The notes under the pieces: generated by a model
Databases searched by the model: none
What the model was told of the DNA's origin: nothing
The model's input: only the letters and a program-made list of their open reading frames with translations
Origin: a virus
Length of the DNA stretch: 20,320 bases
Strand: one strand, 5' to 3'
IMG/VR virus record: IMGVR_UViG_3300036716_001122
Span: 1 to 20,320 of that record
Program-made: the position numbers and the translations under genes
Part shown: positions 10,801 through 16,567 of the stretch, piece by piece
Layout: the number at the start of each line of letters is the position of its first letter
Numbering within the stretch: the stretch's first letter is position 1

Positions 10801-13800
10801 TCTTATTGCAACTACAACATACGATACAAATACTACAGTTGTAAGTACAACGTTCGATAATAATCTTACTCAGTTTAAAACTGCAAATGAAGATAGTGGA
10901 CAAGTTCTTATTTTCCAAAGATTTAATGATACATTAATTTATAGTGAAAAATTTGTTTATAATAATCCTGTAACAAGACGCTTTGGCGATTATGTAGTGT
11001 TTACAGATAATCATGTTTATGTTGGAATGCCAGAATTAACTATTACTCCAGATGATAATTTTATGGGAACAATAATTGATTTTAGACGTGATAGGAATGT
11101 TTTGTCCTGGAAGGCATTACGTACTCCAATTAGCCAAATAGATGTATCAAAATTTAAAGGCGTGTTTGTTTATGATACTGCAAAAAATTTACTTGCTAGT
11201 CAAATAGATTATATTGACCCCATCCAAGGAAAAATTGCAGGCACAGCCGAAGAAGAAATTGCTTATAAAACATTATATGATCCAGCAACATATACAATAG
11301 GTGGAGAAGTGTCTGTTGTTGATGAAGGGAATGCTTGGAATAAACAATATGTTGGAAAAATATGGTGGGATCTAAGTACAGTAAAATACCATAATCCTTA
11401 CCAAGGAGACATAATTTATCAAACAGCAACTTGGAGTAAGTTATTTATAGGATCAACAGTTGATATTTATGAATGGGTTGAAACAACTTATAAACCTTCA
11501 CAATGGTCAACATTAGCAGATACAGAAGAAGGATTAGCAAAAGGAATTAGTGGACAACCTAAATTTACTGACGATTCTACATTATCATCAGTTAAAGTAT
11601 TTGATAAACAAGCACAGAGTTTTTCAAACAAATATTATTATTGGGTTAAAAATAAAAAGTATATTCCTAATGTAGATTGGAGAAAAACAAGTGCATACGA
11701 TGTAGCACAATTAATTGAAGATCCTAAATCTCAAGGTTATAAGTTTGCGGCATTATATAGTGAAAACAAATTTGCATTGTATAATTGCGATTCATTATTT
11801 AATGCTGATACTTCAGCAGTTAATTTCCGTTATTGGAAAATTGATAATCCAACTAATATTCATAACGAATTTCAACTTTTAAGTGAAGGTTTAGCAACTA
11901 GTAGACCTAAAACAGATATAGAACTTAAATGGTATGATAGTTTAATTGGTTGGGATTTAAATTATAGAGCTGTTCCAAATCCTGATTTAAGTTTTAAAGA
12001 AAGATATGGTAATTTAAATAAACCACGACAAAGTTGGTTTGTAAACAGATTAGAAGCAGTAAAACAACTTATTGAAAGAGTTAATCGTATTGTTAAAATG
12101 CATATTATTGTTGATGATTATGATATTAGTGCTTTGCAAGAAGTTGATAAACTACCTACTATTAATTCTGGTAAGTTTGATCAATCTATTGATACTTATG
12201 CAGAAATGGTATTTGTTGGAACTGCAAATATTAAACAAGCAAAATTAACACCAATCTGGGAAAATGGTAAGTTAGCTAGAGTTGAAATTGCTGACCCAGG
12301 TAGAGGTTATAAAGTACCACCGTCATATGAATTTACTAATATAGGTAATGGTAGAGGTGCTGAGCTTATTACAACACTTGATACGTTAGGAAAAGTTGTT
12401 ACTGCAACAGTTAAACATCCTGGTAGAGATTATTCTATAGAGAGCGGAATAGAAGTTCGAAAATATAGTACACTTGTTAAAACAGATGAAAATATTAAAG
12501 GTAAGTGGTCAATTCATGCTTATAATAGTATAACAGCTATTTGGGAAAGAACAGATAGTCAAAGTTATAATGTTCCTGAATTTTGGGATTATATTGATTG
12601 GTATGCTACAGGATATAATCAATTTACACAAATTAATCATCTAATTGATGAAAGTTATCAATTAACAGCATTAAGTGATAGCTTAGGTGATGTTATTAAA
12701 ATTAAAACAGTTGGCACAGGTGGTTGGTTATTATTGAGAAAAATTAAAGACGTTCCAGATGCAGACTATACTACAAATTATATAACAATTGGCAAGGAAA
12801 AAGGAACAATTATGTTTTCTACCGGTTTATATAATTATCCAGCATGGAATATAGGTTATGATAGTTTAAGTTATGATACATCAGATTATGATAATCAGCC
12901 AGTTCACGAATTTAGAATAATTTTAAAAGCATTACGTGACGATATTTTTATAAATGATCTTGCAGTTGAATATAATAAGTTATTTGCGTCAAGTTTACGT
13001 TATGTACTTTCTGAACAAAAATTTGTAGATTGGGTATTTAAAACAAGTTTCCTTAAAGCTAAACATAATATTGGAGAGTTAACTGAGAAGATTACATTCC
13101 AAAACGATAATCTTCCAAGTTATGAAAAATTTATTGAAGAAACTAAACCGTATAAAACTAAGATTAGAGAATATTTAACTTCTTATACAAAGATAGATAA
13201 TACACAATCTAGCGTAACAGATTTTGATTTACCTCCAGCTTATAGTGTACAAGATGGAAGAATTATTCCTTCATCATTAAAAATTAAAGATGATGTGTTA
13301 TATGGCGAAGATCCAGGACTTGCAACATATCCAAATAAACATTGGCAAGATAATTTAGGTTATGAAGTTATAGCAATACAGATTGCTAACGGTGGAACAG
13401 GTTATCTTGAACCTCCTATTCTTAAACTTAATGGAGGTGGTGGAACAGGTGCTAAAGCACAAGCATATATCGGTACAGGTGGAAAAATTAGTTGGGTTAA
13501 AATGGTAAGTGTTGGTTCTGGATATTTGTCAGCACCAACAATTACAATTGATGGTACACAATCCGAAGGCGGAGTGCCTGCTGTTCTTTCATCTAAACTT
13601 GGTAATGGTAAGATACGTAATGCTCATATTATATCAAAATTTGATAGGGTTACAGGAACATTTTTAATTACTACCCTTGCTGAAACTGAAACGTTTACAG
13701 GTAGTGCAAGTCAACAAACGTTCTCATTAAAATGGCCAATGGATGTAAGACCTAGTCAACTTTATATTACAGTTAGTGATGTAGAATCATTGACAAGTGA

Positions 13801-16546
13801 ATATACTTTTAAAAACGTTGCAGATACAACTAAAGGATATACAAGATATACAGGAGAGATATTCTTTACAGAACCTCCTAAGATGTCAGCTTCGATAATA
13901 ATCAAATATAGCAAAGCTATTGATATGCTTCAAGCACAAGATCGTATTAGTTTATTTTATACACCAACTGACGGAATGCTTGGAAATGACATAGCACAAT
14001 TAATGGATGGTATTGATTATGGTGGCGTAGAAGTTAGAAGCTTTGACTTTGGCGGAGGATCAGGTTGGTTCTCAGAGCCTTGGTTTACGTCAACGTGGGA
14101 TACATTTGATAATACGTATGAAGATGAGGTATTTACATTAGATGGAAGTACAAATGTATTTGAACTCAGCAAACCATTAGAAGATGGTGTAACTTACAAT
14201 GTTTATAAAAATGGCATACGTGTAGACGATCCACAATGGGACGGAAGTACTATCGGCGTAACAGGTAATCCAAATGCAGTAATGGAATCGATTGTAGGCG
14301 ACGGTGTTACACAAACAATTCAAATTGATGAAGATTTTATTCCAACAGTTGCTGATGATGTAATTATTATTAGAAAATCAACTAGTGATGGAAGTTTTAT
14401 TCCAGACCCTGATGCATATGATACAGCATTACAAGGTGGCGATTTAGTTTATTCAACAGCTAAAGGAATTCTATCAGAAGAAATAGTTGTTGATGGTGAC
14501 GGATTTGTTACACCACTAACATCTAAAGGTCCTGAAGAATTAGTTCCAGGACAAGTTATGGATACTGTTGATTTTAAAGTGTTTGATAGAACAGCAGACG
14601 GATCAAGTGTTGTTAATAGTCATAATTATATTGGTGACGGAACTAACAAGAACTTTGGTGTTACTAAATTACCAGCTAGTAATGATGATATTTTTGTAAA
14701 AGTAAATGGTACAATTGTAGAAGCACCAACTAGTTTTATTATAAATTATCAGACTAAACAACTTGAATTTGTTACAGCACCAGGTACTGGCCATTTAGTT
14801 CATATTTCAACTATGTCTAACAATGGTGAAAAAATTCTTGACATAGATAAGTTTATTGGAGATGGGTCAACAATACAATTTGTAACACCTGTTCTTTATA
14901 AAACTGGGTTGACATATACGTTAACTGTTGATGGTGAGACTGTAACTACGGATTTAACAGAAACTGATGACACTTATGATATTGCAGGGAGAGCCGTATT
15001 TAAACTAGGAACTATTCCTACAGAAGGTGCAGTAATTCAATATGCAATTTATGAAAGTCTAAGTAAATCATTTAGCCAGATAACAACAGATAATTTTACT
15101 GGTGACGGAAGTACAAAGAAATTTACGTTAGCTCAAGCACCGTTTACTAGTGAACCAATTGATCAAAATATTATAGTTAAAGTTGGTAACAATCTTTTAA
15201 ACGCAGGATATAATCAACAATTTACAGTTGTTGCTGGACGTGAATATCAATTAAGACAATGGCAGATTACAACAGCTTCGATTAGTGCTCAGCAGGTTAG
15301 AATCTTTTTAAATGGAGTTGAACAAACTCTTAATGCAACCTGGCGTTGGGATACATTTAATGGAACAGTTGTATTGTTTGAGGATGTTGGAACTGTTGGA
15401 GATAAGTTAGAAGTTTATATTATTGATAACGGTGATTTTCAAATGGGATATTTTGATTCTGGAACAAGTTTATTTGTTAAAACACCAAATGAAGTTTATT
15501 TAGATGTTGCTCCAGCTAATGGGGATCAGGTGACTGTCTATCAATTTACTGAACACGATATTAGAAAAATAGAAAGAGAAGTGTTTAATGTAGTAGCTAG
15601 AAATCCTGTAACAGTCGGAACAGATGGTTATACTGAATATAACCAGTTAACTAATGGCATAATTAGATTACGTGAAGAAGCCATTGATGCTGAATATGTA
15701 TGGGTTACTTTAAATACAGTAGCATTAACTCCTAGCATTGACTATTATGTTACTGAAGATAGAAAACATATTAGGATTACAACTGATGTAGCCGCTAATG
15801 ACAAAATTGAAGTTATACACTTTACTAATCCTGTAGTTATTCCTAAATATGGATTTAGAATCTTTAAAGATATGCTTAATAGGACCCATTATAAACGCCT
15901 TGGCGATAGTAATAAATACACATTAGCAGAAGATTTGAATTGGTATGATAGTAAAATTTACGTAACAAATTTTGATAATTTGCCACTTCCTGATAAAGAC
16001 AAAGGAATTCCGGGAATATTATTCATTAATAGTGAACGTATAGAATACTATTTGAAGGAGGGTGGTGCTATTAGGCAATTACGTAGAGGTACATTAGGTA
16101 CTGGTATTGCAGAAAAGCATACAATCGGGTCAAATGTGTTTGATCAAAGCACCCCGCAAACAGTACCTTATAAAGATGAAATACTAACTCAAGTATTTGA
16201 TGCTGACGGTTCAACTAACACTATAACCGTTGATTTTATTCCAAAATCTGTAAATGATTTTGAAATATTTGTAGCAGGGAAACGTTTACGTAAAAATGCA
16301 GTTAGTTCATTTGATAAAACTGTTAATTTAGACAGTCCTGAAGCAGATATTACGCTATCTGCGGAATTTAGCGTAGACGGAACAACGTCAACAGTAACAA
16401 TGTTGAATACACCACCTATTAATAGTAAAATTATAGTGGTGAGAAAGATCGGAAAACTATGGACTGATCCAGGAGTTCCGTTACATAGACAGGAAAATAA
16501 CATAGGACGTTTCTTAAGAAGTGCAGAGGTAACGTTACCTAAATAA
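1808..16546 (+). CDS. Giant 4,912-residue mosaic virion structural protein (putative baseplate/adhesin scaffold)
   Basis: One uninterrupted frame runs from the ATG in TAATG to a TAA at 16544-16546. No signal peptide or obvious transmembrane helix is seen. Recognisable regions, by residue: conserved-looking N-terminus with LPRYFRTPTNKKFL (1-157); cupredoxin-like segment without metal ligands (197-278); Trp/Tyr-rich regions with PWSRYNRWFH (about 390-400) and NQPPLFDLFD (about 557-566); four CBM5/12-like modules (1437, 1696, 2187, 2797); FG-GAP beta-propeller (about 2085-3100) with a roughly 480-residue insertion; a region with GKIWWDLS and GSTVDIYEWVE (about 3180-3230); G-x-GY repeats (3487-3550, 3853-3916); eight GDGS-type beta repeats (3961-4885); and a domain with RQLRRGTLGTG (4757-4767). 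Composition is even along its length, with no visible junction. The context between baseplate-like and fibre genes suggests a virion protein exposed at the baseplate. No named T4 protein matches by eye, so I assign no gene name. A long adhesin or a tail-tip hub is an alternative. Confidence 0.9.
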   Translation: MPFTDDQHEYPLPAGSATPPRRHSAELLPRYFRTPTNKKFLNATLDQLTQPGVAEKLSGFFGKRTAKAYKADDTYIPEHNADRENYQVEPAVVVKDDLNNVTFYKDYNDYINQIKAFGGTVDDHSKLNSQEYYAWNPHIDWDKFVNFREYYWLPNGPIGLGIAGNAKDVISTYTVTKKDNIDNNSYIFTPDGLTSNPTLKLFRGQTYMFDIDASGMPLTFRTARSLDPSLLFGTGLDDSTQTIDVGTITWTIPDNAPDTLFYVNGNDINASGLIQIADAIDNTTIDVEAEILGKKTYTSTGGVAFSNGMKVYFQGTVTPEKYGEGEWYVEGVGTEIKLVHEKDLEIPASYSENVPVLFDSVGFDKLPYSNANSFAGTKDYLVVNKASKSRNPWSRYNRWFHKEVIEQSATLTGTTPELDQDYRAKRPIIEFDDNLKLYNFGTSAKDDIDLLDTFTTDVFSNIEGATGYNIDGIDVVDSMRILFTADLDSRVTGKIFKVKFITHNLIRQISLIEEPDTTPLENETVLVRNGEAYRGKMWYYNGTEWKAGQDKIGTNQPPLFDLFDSTGYALADTTYYPSSTFFGNKVFSYKVGAGNVKDAELGFSLSYRALENTGDILFNFDLLNDTYTYQKDNAVLKGNTDITLLKEYTDLSTFTYTSGWIKAIKNSRQHVIRQYVVTTQSNDFAIDVYDNSGDLNDLWVRVYVNNVRKFNLTDYVLNRINGIAFITFVNELVEDDVVKIVSNSATKKNANGYYEIPHNLERNPLNDNVLAFTVGEVTDHVQTMSEYNDSWVGTFPGKSNLRDMGNLSPYGRRFVQHSGQVDLALYHITDTNANIIKAIRYASKEYGKFRRLFLQHADTVGFTGETNVHFDKVIEAVVQSKSNDMPFYFSDMIGVGTYNLTSHNVKDKDTQFFALSKDFNLNTLSNRAVYIYKNKVQLQHGIDYIFETDHIGFVTITATKVVDDIIDIYEYESTDGSYIPPTPTKLGLYPKYKPVKYIDNTYQTPTEVIQGHDGNIFVCYGDFRDELLLELENRIFNNIKTQYDSTILDIHEFIGGESRDTGFSKWARDKALITDFVGWLDNVGNLDYTDHSFYDRTNSFTFNYSSMMSPKGAKLSGYWRAIYKEAYDTDRPHTHPWEILGYTIEPTWWKTVYGPAPYTRENKILWKDIEDGIIREPDKALNYLTAYARKDVTKHIPVDGEGNLLSPLDSNFAKNYVLVLTDKEFIFGDEAPTETAWRRSSEYPFAFICSWILNQPTKIMGLAFDRSRIIRNPAKEIVYSETSRRLRLEDVVFPNTVLDTTRVNTSGLINYICDYINSESLGTYTGYMKSLKSVKNQLGLKVAGFTHKDKFKLILDSRTPYNEGNVFVPDENYKIFLNTSSVVDLVSYSGIMIEKKAAGFIIKGYDKTNPYLKYFKALELADDPVARVGGVTDSFLDWKPNQVYVLGQTVAFNQEYYRVKEAHTSTDSFQADFFARLVELPVTGGREAFFRRQYDTTSIKELAYGTLLTTVQEVVDFLLGYSKWLEAQGFDFNYFNPAIEVVENWELSAKEFLFWTTQNWQEDSVITLSPGANKLKFKRDYYVADNIFDGFHDYTLLKADGRKLDKEFVQVYRSNNNEFQVTPRNTADGIYAVKLALIQKEHVCLLDNHTVFNDIIYDLEPGYRQERIKVLGYRTDDWKGSLNIPGFVYDNVVVNEWKSYKDYAIGDTVQYKEFYYIAKIKIPGVADFDASNWERLSSKPEAQLIPNLDYKAKQFKDYYDLDTDNFDTEQQKIAQHLIGYQKRDYLANIINDDVSQYKFYQGYIQDKGTQNSLTKLFDALSSADQDSINFYEEWAVKLGQYGSVDGFDEVEFKLDEARFKLSPQPVELVDTVSGTETDLIYRIRPFEVYLKPNNYNHKPFPKRTVFSEYVQTAGYVNEQDVKLTVAKFDDILNATLTDLNVGDYVWTGSRGTSWDVVKYVGTGDRVKAVTSDIAAGTITIQLDNQIGEVLSYIAKASNDGIIGVLDVVGAEKFFKVKEIVLDTIVCYANGETEDVEVADGFVTTFISARVASMSDANTRIINSELQTGELIWVDDDDTGDWTVLQNIPTYSSHQQISNLATGEGHLFGKVFATDDRNTILVASASEQEKVYVFIRVSDNVDYYHRQTITAPTDLYTGPGKFGSSIALSNDGKHLVISAPNASNVKNKWKGDFDGGIAYVAGDIIKYLETFWEAQFPITAATGALTFPSFWSTSFIEEANYNSGNNSYPSIVYAIRGDYGLDVTTDHMLIRAPLEQYEGSSQGDTVVLNWNEFSQNYPDGILPWGATGPGVAAFEGSKTIADKIDAVLYVDNIIRIPVVGDSVSSSTAIGEVAYIRIENVSQAILYIKDVSGGFNATDTLTLNAQSCGTFSLVNPTSAASTFSGWWKIEGLPSFTTTVSAQEITIPNIIGQDFITQAESRSPVIFGNTMNEVRALSLVPDPTRGGRLGHLSYYDKNGLPNLSELWFIRAPKVFTDIVNVSETFKMWVNTIRGGVAPISVFDPASLGLTFAHLNDPTHIIHGLWSGFVDITFTNFDGSGNPYIPQEGQVIIDNITGATAEVTYLQEQLLTCRLYVKDRIGTFKFGVNNGETSTISIKDGISLGVNRLSGRLDHADMDSANAGKMVVVKNPDSSQLPVTSSTFQNDLEVHFYSSSTVSGIARTPNYPTPLNKDWVQKLNIPAHTDGEASAYTNEGIILTYDKTASGQYSLNYGYISEHNANNKYFGKQVEFATNDKLHYLYVSTEDVNTVENPGRVYFFNHGEDATGNTYDYATGKNKNYKGVYSDSIAYYENDIVLYQQKFYQSKTNLLPSTFSVTLWTELSNHIDYIGYIPNNTSLSVDGETVVDQTTLTDFGKHFTTNKDGNVLVVVAEFSDSNPKVLVYRLNNGHYEFSQAIVTPTVDIGFGDSIAVSDDGTMIAIGAPLQDEIDTNNGAVYVYRQVSGSFIWSQTLYSPENDVAERFGATLDFDKNNLAISSRGGDLIATTTYDTNTTVVSTTFDNNLTQFKTANEDSGQVLIFQRFNDTLIYSEKFVYNNPVTRRFGDYVVFTDNHVYVGMPELTITPDDNFMGTIIDFRRDRNVLSWKALRTPISQIDVSKFKGVFVYDTAKNLLASQIDYIDPIQGKIAGTAEEEIAYKTLYDPATYTIGGEVSVVDEGNAWNKQYVGKIWWDLSTVKYHNPYQGDIIYQTATWSKLFIGSTVDIYEWVETTYKPSQWSTLADTEEGLAKGISGQPKFTDDSTLSSVKVFDKQAQSFSNKYYYWVKNKKYIPNVDWRKTSAYDVAQLIEDPKSQGYKFAALYSENKFALYNCDSLFNADTSAVNFRYWKIDNPTNIHNEFQLLSEGLATSRPKTDIELKWYDSLIGWDLNYRAVPNPDLSFKERYGNLNKPRQSWFVNRLEAVKQLIERVNRIVKMHIIVDDYDISALQEVDKLPTINSGKFDQSIDTYAEMVFVGTANIKQAKLTPIWENGKLARVEIADPGRGYKVPPSYEFTNIGNGRGAELITTLDTLGKVVTATVKHPGRDYSIESGIEVRKYSTLVKTDENIKGKWSIHAYNSITAIWERTDSQSYNVPEFWDYIDWYATGYNQFTQINHLIDESYQLTALSDSLGDVIKIKTVGTGGWLLLRKIKDVPDADYTTNYITIGKEKGTIMFSTGLYNYPAWNIGYDSLSYDTSDYDNQPVHEFRIILKALRDDIFINDLAVEYNKLFASSLRYVLSEQKFVDWVFKTSFLKAKHNIGELTEKITFQNDNLPSYEKFIEETKPYKTKIREYLTSYTKIDNTQSSVTDFDLPPAYSVQDGRIIPSSLKIKDDVLYGEDPGLATYPNKHWQDNLGYEVIAIQIANGGTGYLEPPILKLNGGGGTGAKAQAYIGTGGKISWVKMVSVGSGYLSAPTITIDGTQSEGGVPAVLSSKLGNGKIRNAHIISKFDRVTGTFLITTLAETETFTGSASQQTFSLKWPMDVRPSQLYITVSDVESLTSEYTFKNVADTTKGYTRYTGEIFFTEPPKMSASIIIKYSKAIDMLQAQDRISLFYTPTDGMLGNDIAQLMDGIDYGGVEVRSFDFGGGSGWFSEPWFTSTWDTFDNTYEDEVFTLDGSTNVFELSKPLEDGVTYNVYKNGIRVDDPQWDGSTIGVTGNPNAVMESIVGDGVTQTIQIDEDFIPTVADDVIIIRKSTSDGSFIPDPDAYDTALQGGDLVYSTAKGILSEEIVVDGDGFVTPLTSKGPEELVPGQVMDTVDFKVFDRTADGSSVVNSHNYIGDGTNKNFGVTKLPASNDDIFVKVNGTIVEAPTSFIINYQTKQLEFVTAPGTGHLVHISTMSNNGEKILDIDKFIGDGSTIQFVTPVLYKTGLTYTLTVDGETVTTDLTETDDTYDIAGRAVFKLGTIPTEGAVIQYAIYESLSKSFSQITTDNFTGDGSTKKFTLAQAPFTSEPIDQNIIVKVGNNLLNAGYNQQFTVVAGREYQLRQWQITTASISAQQVRIFLNGVEQTLNATWRWDTFNGTVVLFEDVGTVGDKLEVYIIDNGDFQMGYFDSGTSLFVKTPNEVYLDVAPANGDQVTVYQFTEHDIRKIEREVFNVVARNPVTVGTDGYTEYNQLTNGIIRLREEAIDAEYVWVTLNTVALTPSIDYYVTEDRKHIRITTDVAANDKIEVIHFTNPVVIPKYGFRIFKDMLNRTHYKRLGDSNKYTLAEDLNWYDSKIYVTNFDNLPLPDKDKGIPGILFINSERIEYYLKEGGAIRQLRRGTLGTGIAEKHTIGSNVFDQSTPQTVPYKDEILTQVFDADGSTNTITVDFIPKSVNDFEIFVAGKRLRKNAVSSFDKTVNLDSPEADITLSAEFSVDGTTSTVTMLNTPPINSKIIVVRKIGKLWTDPGVPLHRQENNIGRFLRSAEVTLPK
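2396..2641 (+). other. Cupredoxin-like beta-sandwich segment lacking copper ligands
   Basis: Residues 197-278 of the giant protein start with PTLKLFRGQTYMFD and pass through ITWTIPDNAPDTLFY. They end with FYVNGNDINASGLIQIAD. This order (leading strand with RG-x-TY-x-FD, then a 'P-x-x-APDTLYY' strand, then a loop and 'G-x-I-x-V') is that of cupredoxin-like domains. The usual C-x-x-H-x-x-M ligand loop is replaced by VNGNDINAS, so copper binding is not expected. It is probably a purely structural or ligand-binding fold. The assignment is by pattern only. Confidence 0.4.
6116..6247 (+). other. CBM5/12-like module 1 in the giant protein
   Basis: Residues 1437-1480 follow the pattern W...Y..G..V.(aromatic)...YY........F....F..L, starting at DWKPNQVYVLGQTVAF. 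The pattern resembles the short aromatic-rich carbohydrate-binding modules of families 5 and 12. GD is GQ here and the terminal Trp is replaced by Phe, so this copy is divergent. Confidence 0.4.
6893..7021 (+). other. CBM5/12-like module 2 in the giant protein
   Basis: Residues 1696-1738 start EWKSYKDYAIGDTVQY and end NWERLSS. They match W...Y..GD.V.Y...YY.A.........W..L, which makes this the best copy of the four. Trp1697, Tyr1703, Trp1733 and the GD turn are all present. By family knowledge such aromatic residues stack on sugars. Actual carbohydrate binding is inferred. Confidence 0.5.
8366..8500 (+). other. CBM5/12-like module 3, inserted in a propeller blade
   Basis: Residues 2187-2231 start KWKGDFDGGIAYVAGDIIKY and end SFWS. 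They show W...Y..GD.I.Y...(F/W)W.A.......P..W. The module lies directly after the ISAPNASN end of the second FG-GAP half-blade. Subtracting its 45 residues from the 97 separating the FG at 2161 and the YG at 2258 leaves 52, the length of an ordinary blade. Confidence 0.45.
10196..10324 (+). other. CBM5/12-like module 4, inserted in a propeller blade
   Basis: Residues 2797-2839 start YKGVYSDSIAYYENDIVLY and end LWTEL. They fit Y...Y..ND.V.Y...FY.........F....W..L. Asn-Asp replaces the usual Gly-Asp turn and the first Trp is Tyr. The module sits between the FG-GAP starts at 2742 and 2871, after a strand reading GRVYFFN, so it is also a blade-loop insertion. Confidence 0.45.
12266..12457 (+). 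repeat. G-x-GY beta repeat, copy 1
   Basis: Residues 3487-3550 of the giant protein hold two half-repeats. The first is GKLARVEIADPGRGYKVPP and the second is GKVVTATVKHPGRDY, with a Gly/Ala-rich linker (GNGRGAE). The form is G-x(4)-V-x-x-PG-x-(G/D)Y. It is matched by a second copy about 370 residues later. Confidence 0.5.
13364..13555 (+). repeat. G-x-GY beta repeat, copy 2
   Basis: Residues 3853-3916 again contain two half-repeats, NGGTGYLEPPILKL and VGSGYLSAPTITI. They are separated by a glycine-rich linker (GGGGTGAKAQA). The spacing between the two GY motifs and the following P-P/A-P is conserved within and between copies. Such repeats look like a structural beta motif. No enzyme signature is present. 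Confidence 0.55.
13688..16462 (+). repeat. C-terminal array of eight GDGS-type beta repeats
   Basis: Repeat units of the form (F/Y)-x-GDGS-T-x-x-F-x-(L/V), followed by a strand such as hhVhhNGhxh, occur in the last quarter of the giant protein. Turn positions by residue are about 3966 (TGSASQQTFSL), 4112 (LDGSTNVFEL), 4165 (GDGVTQTIQI), 4277 (GDGTNKNFGV), 4352 (GDGSTIQFVT), 4433 (GDGSTKKFTL), 4800 (ADGSTNTITV) and 4857 (VDGTTSTVTM). Between units 6 and 7 lies a different domain with RQLRRGTLGTG, a motif style I associate with phage tail proteins. The units probably form an elongated beta structure. This is repeat-based inference. Confidence 0.6.
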
Positions 16547-16549
16547 ATA
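16542..16549 (+). promoter_or_regulatory. Candidate T4-like late promoter (AATAAATA)
   Basis: AATAAATA overlaps the stop codon of the giant gene and precedes the ATG at 16568 by 18 bases. It fits the NATAAATA late-promoter motif described for T4-like cyanophages and matches 7 of 8 bases of T4's TATAAATA. It is next to the longest intergenic gap in the window (21 bases). In such AT-rich DNA the motif also occurs by chance, and a start of transcription here would leave a very short leader. Confidence 0.35.
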
Positions 16550-16556
16550 CACTTGT

Positions 16557-16560
16557 AGGA
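16557..16560 (+). promoter_or_regulatory. Ribosome binding site for the 204-aa gene
   Basis: AGGA ends 7 bases before the ATG at 16568, in the 21-base intergenic gap. The spacing is optimal and supports the start chosen for the downstream gene. Confidence 0.65.
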
Positions 16561-16567
16561 TATTAAT

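Larger units (their letters stand above)
8126..11038 (+). repeat. FG-GAP beta-propeller repeats, interrupted by insertions
   Basis: Seven blade starts with an FG dipeptide occur at residues 2107, 2161, 2742, 2871, 2922, 2979 and 3059 of the giant protein. They are typically followed by a hydrophobic strand, a D/N-DG turn (SNDGK, SDDGT, NKDGN) and a second strand ending in a small/Ala-Pro motif (ISAP, IGAP). Several carry a third strand of the type G-x-VYVY or KVYVF. A further candidate begins YGLDV at 2258. Minimal blade spacing is 51-57 residues, as in integrin-alpha-type FG-GAP propellers. Extra distance between some blades is filled by CBM-like modules and by a roughly 480-residue insertion. 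The fold call rests on repeat spacing and motifs. Confidence 0.6.

Noticed and set aside
11196-11429. Minus-strand 77-codon frame rich in Leu and Phe
   Set aside because: It is antisense to the giant gene. The hydrophobic look comes from reversing AT-rich codons, and no initiation signal is present.
15911-15918. Second AATAAATA motif
   Set aside because: It lies deep within the giant gene, far from any start codon. It is more likely a chance match in AT-rich coding DNA and shows how weak the motif alone is.
1808-16546. Giant frame as an assembly artefact or accidental fusion of several genes
   Set aside because: No abrupt change of codon use, no internal ribosome site with domain boundary that stood out, and domain patterns such as the propeller run continuously. 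Reads were not available to exclude it fully.
1808-16546. Giant protein as a bacterial RTX-type or autotransporter adhesin
   Set aside because: There are no GGxGxD nonapeptide arrays, signal peptide or beta-barrel terminus, and the neighbours are phage fibre genes.
16547-16567. tRNA, terminator or small RNA in the longest gap
   Set aside because: The gap is 21 bases with no stem-loop or U-tract. It only holds the ribosome site and the end of the promoter-like motif.
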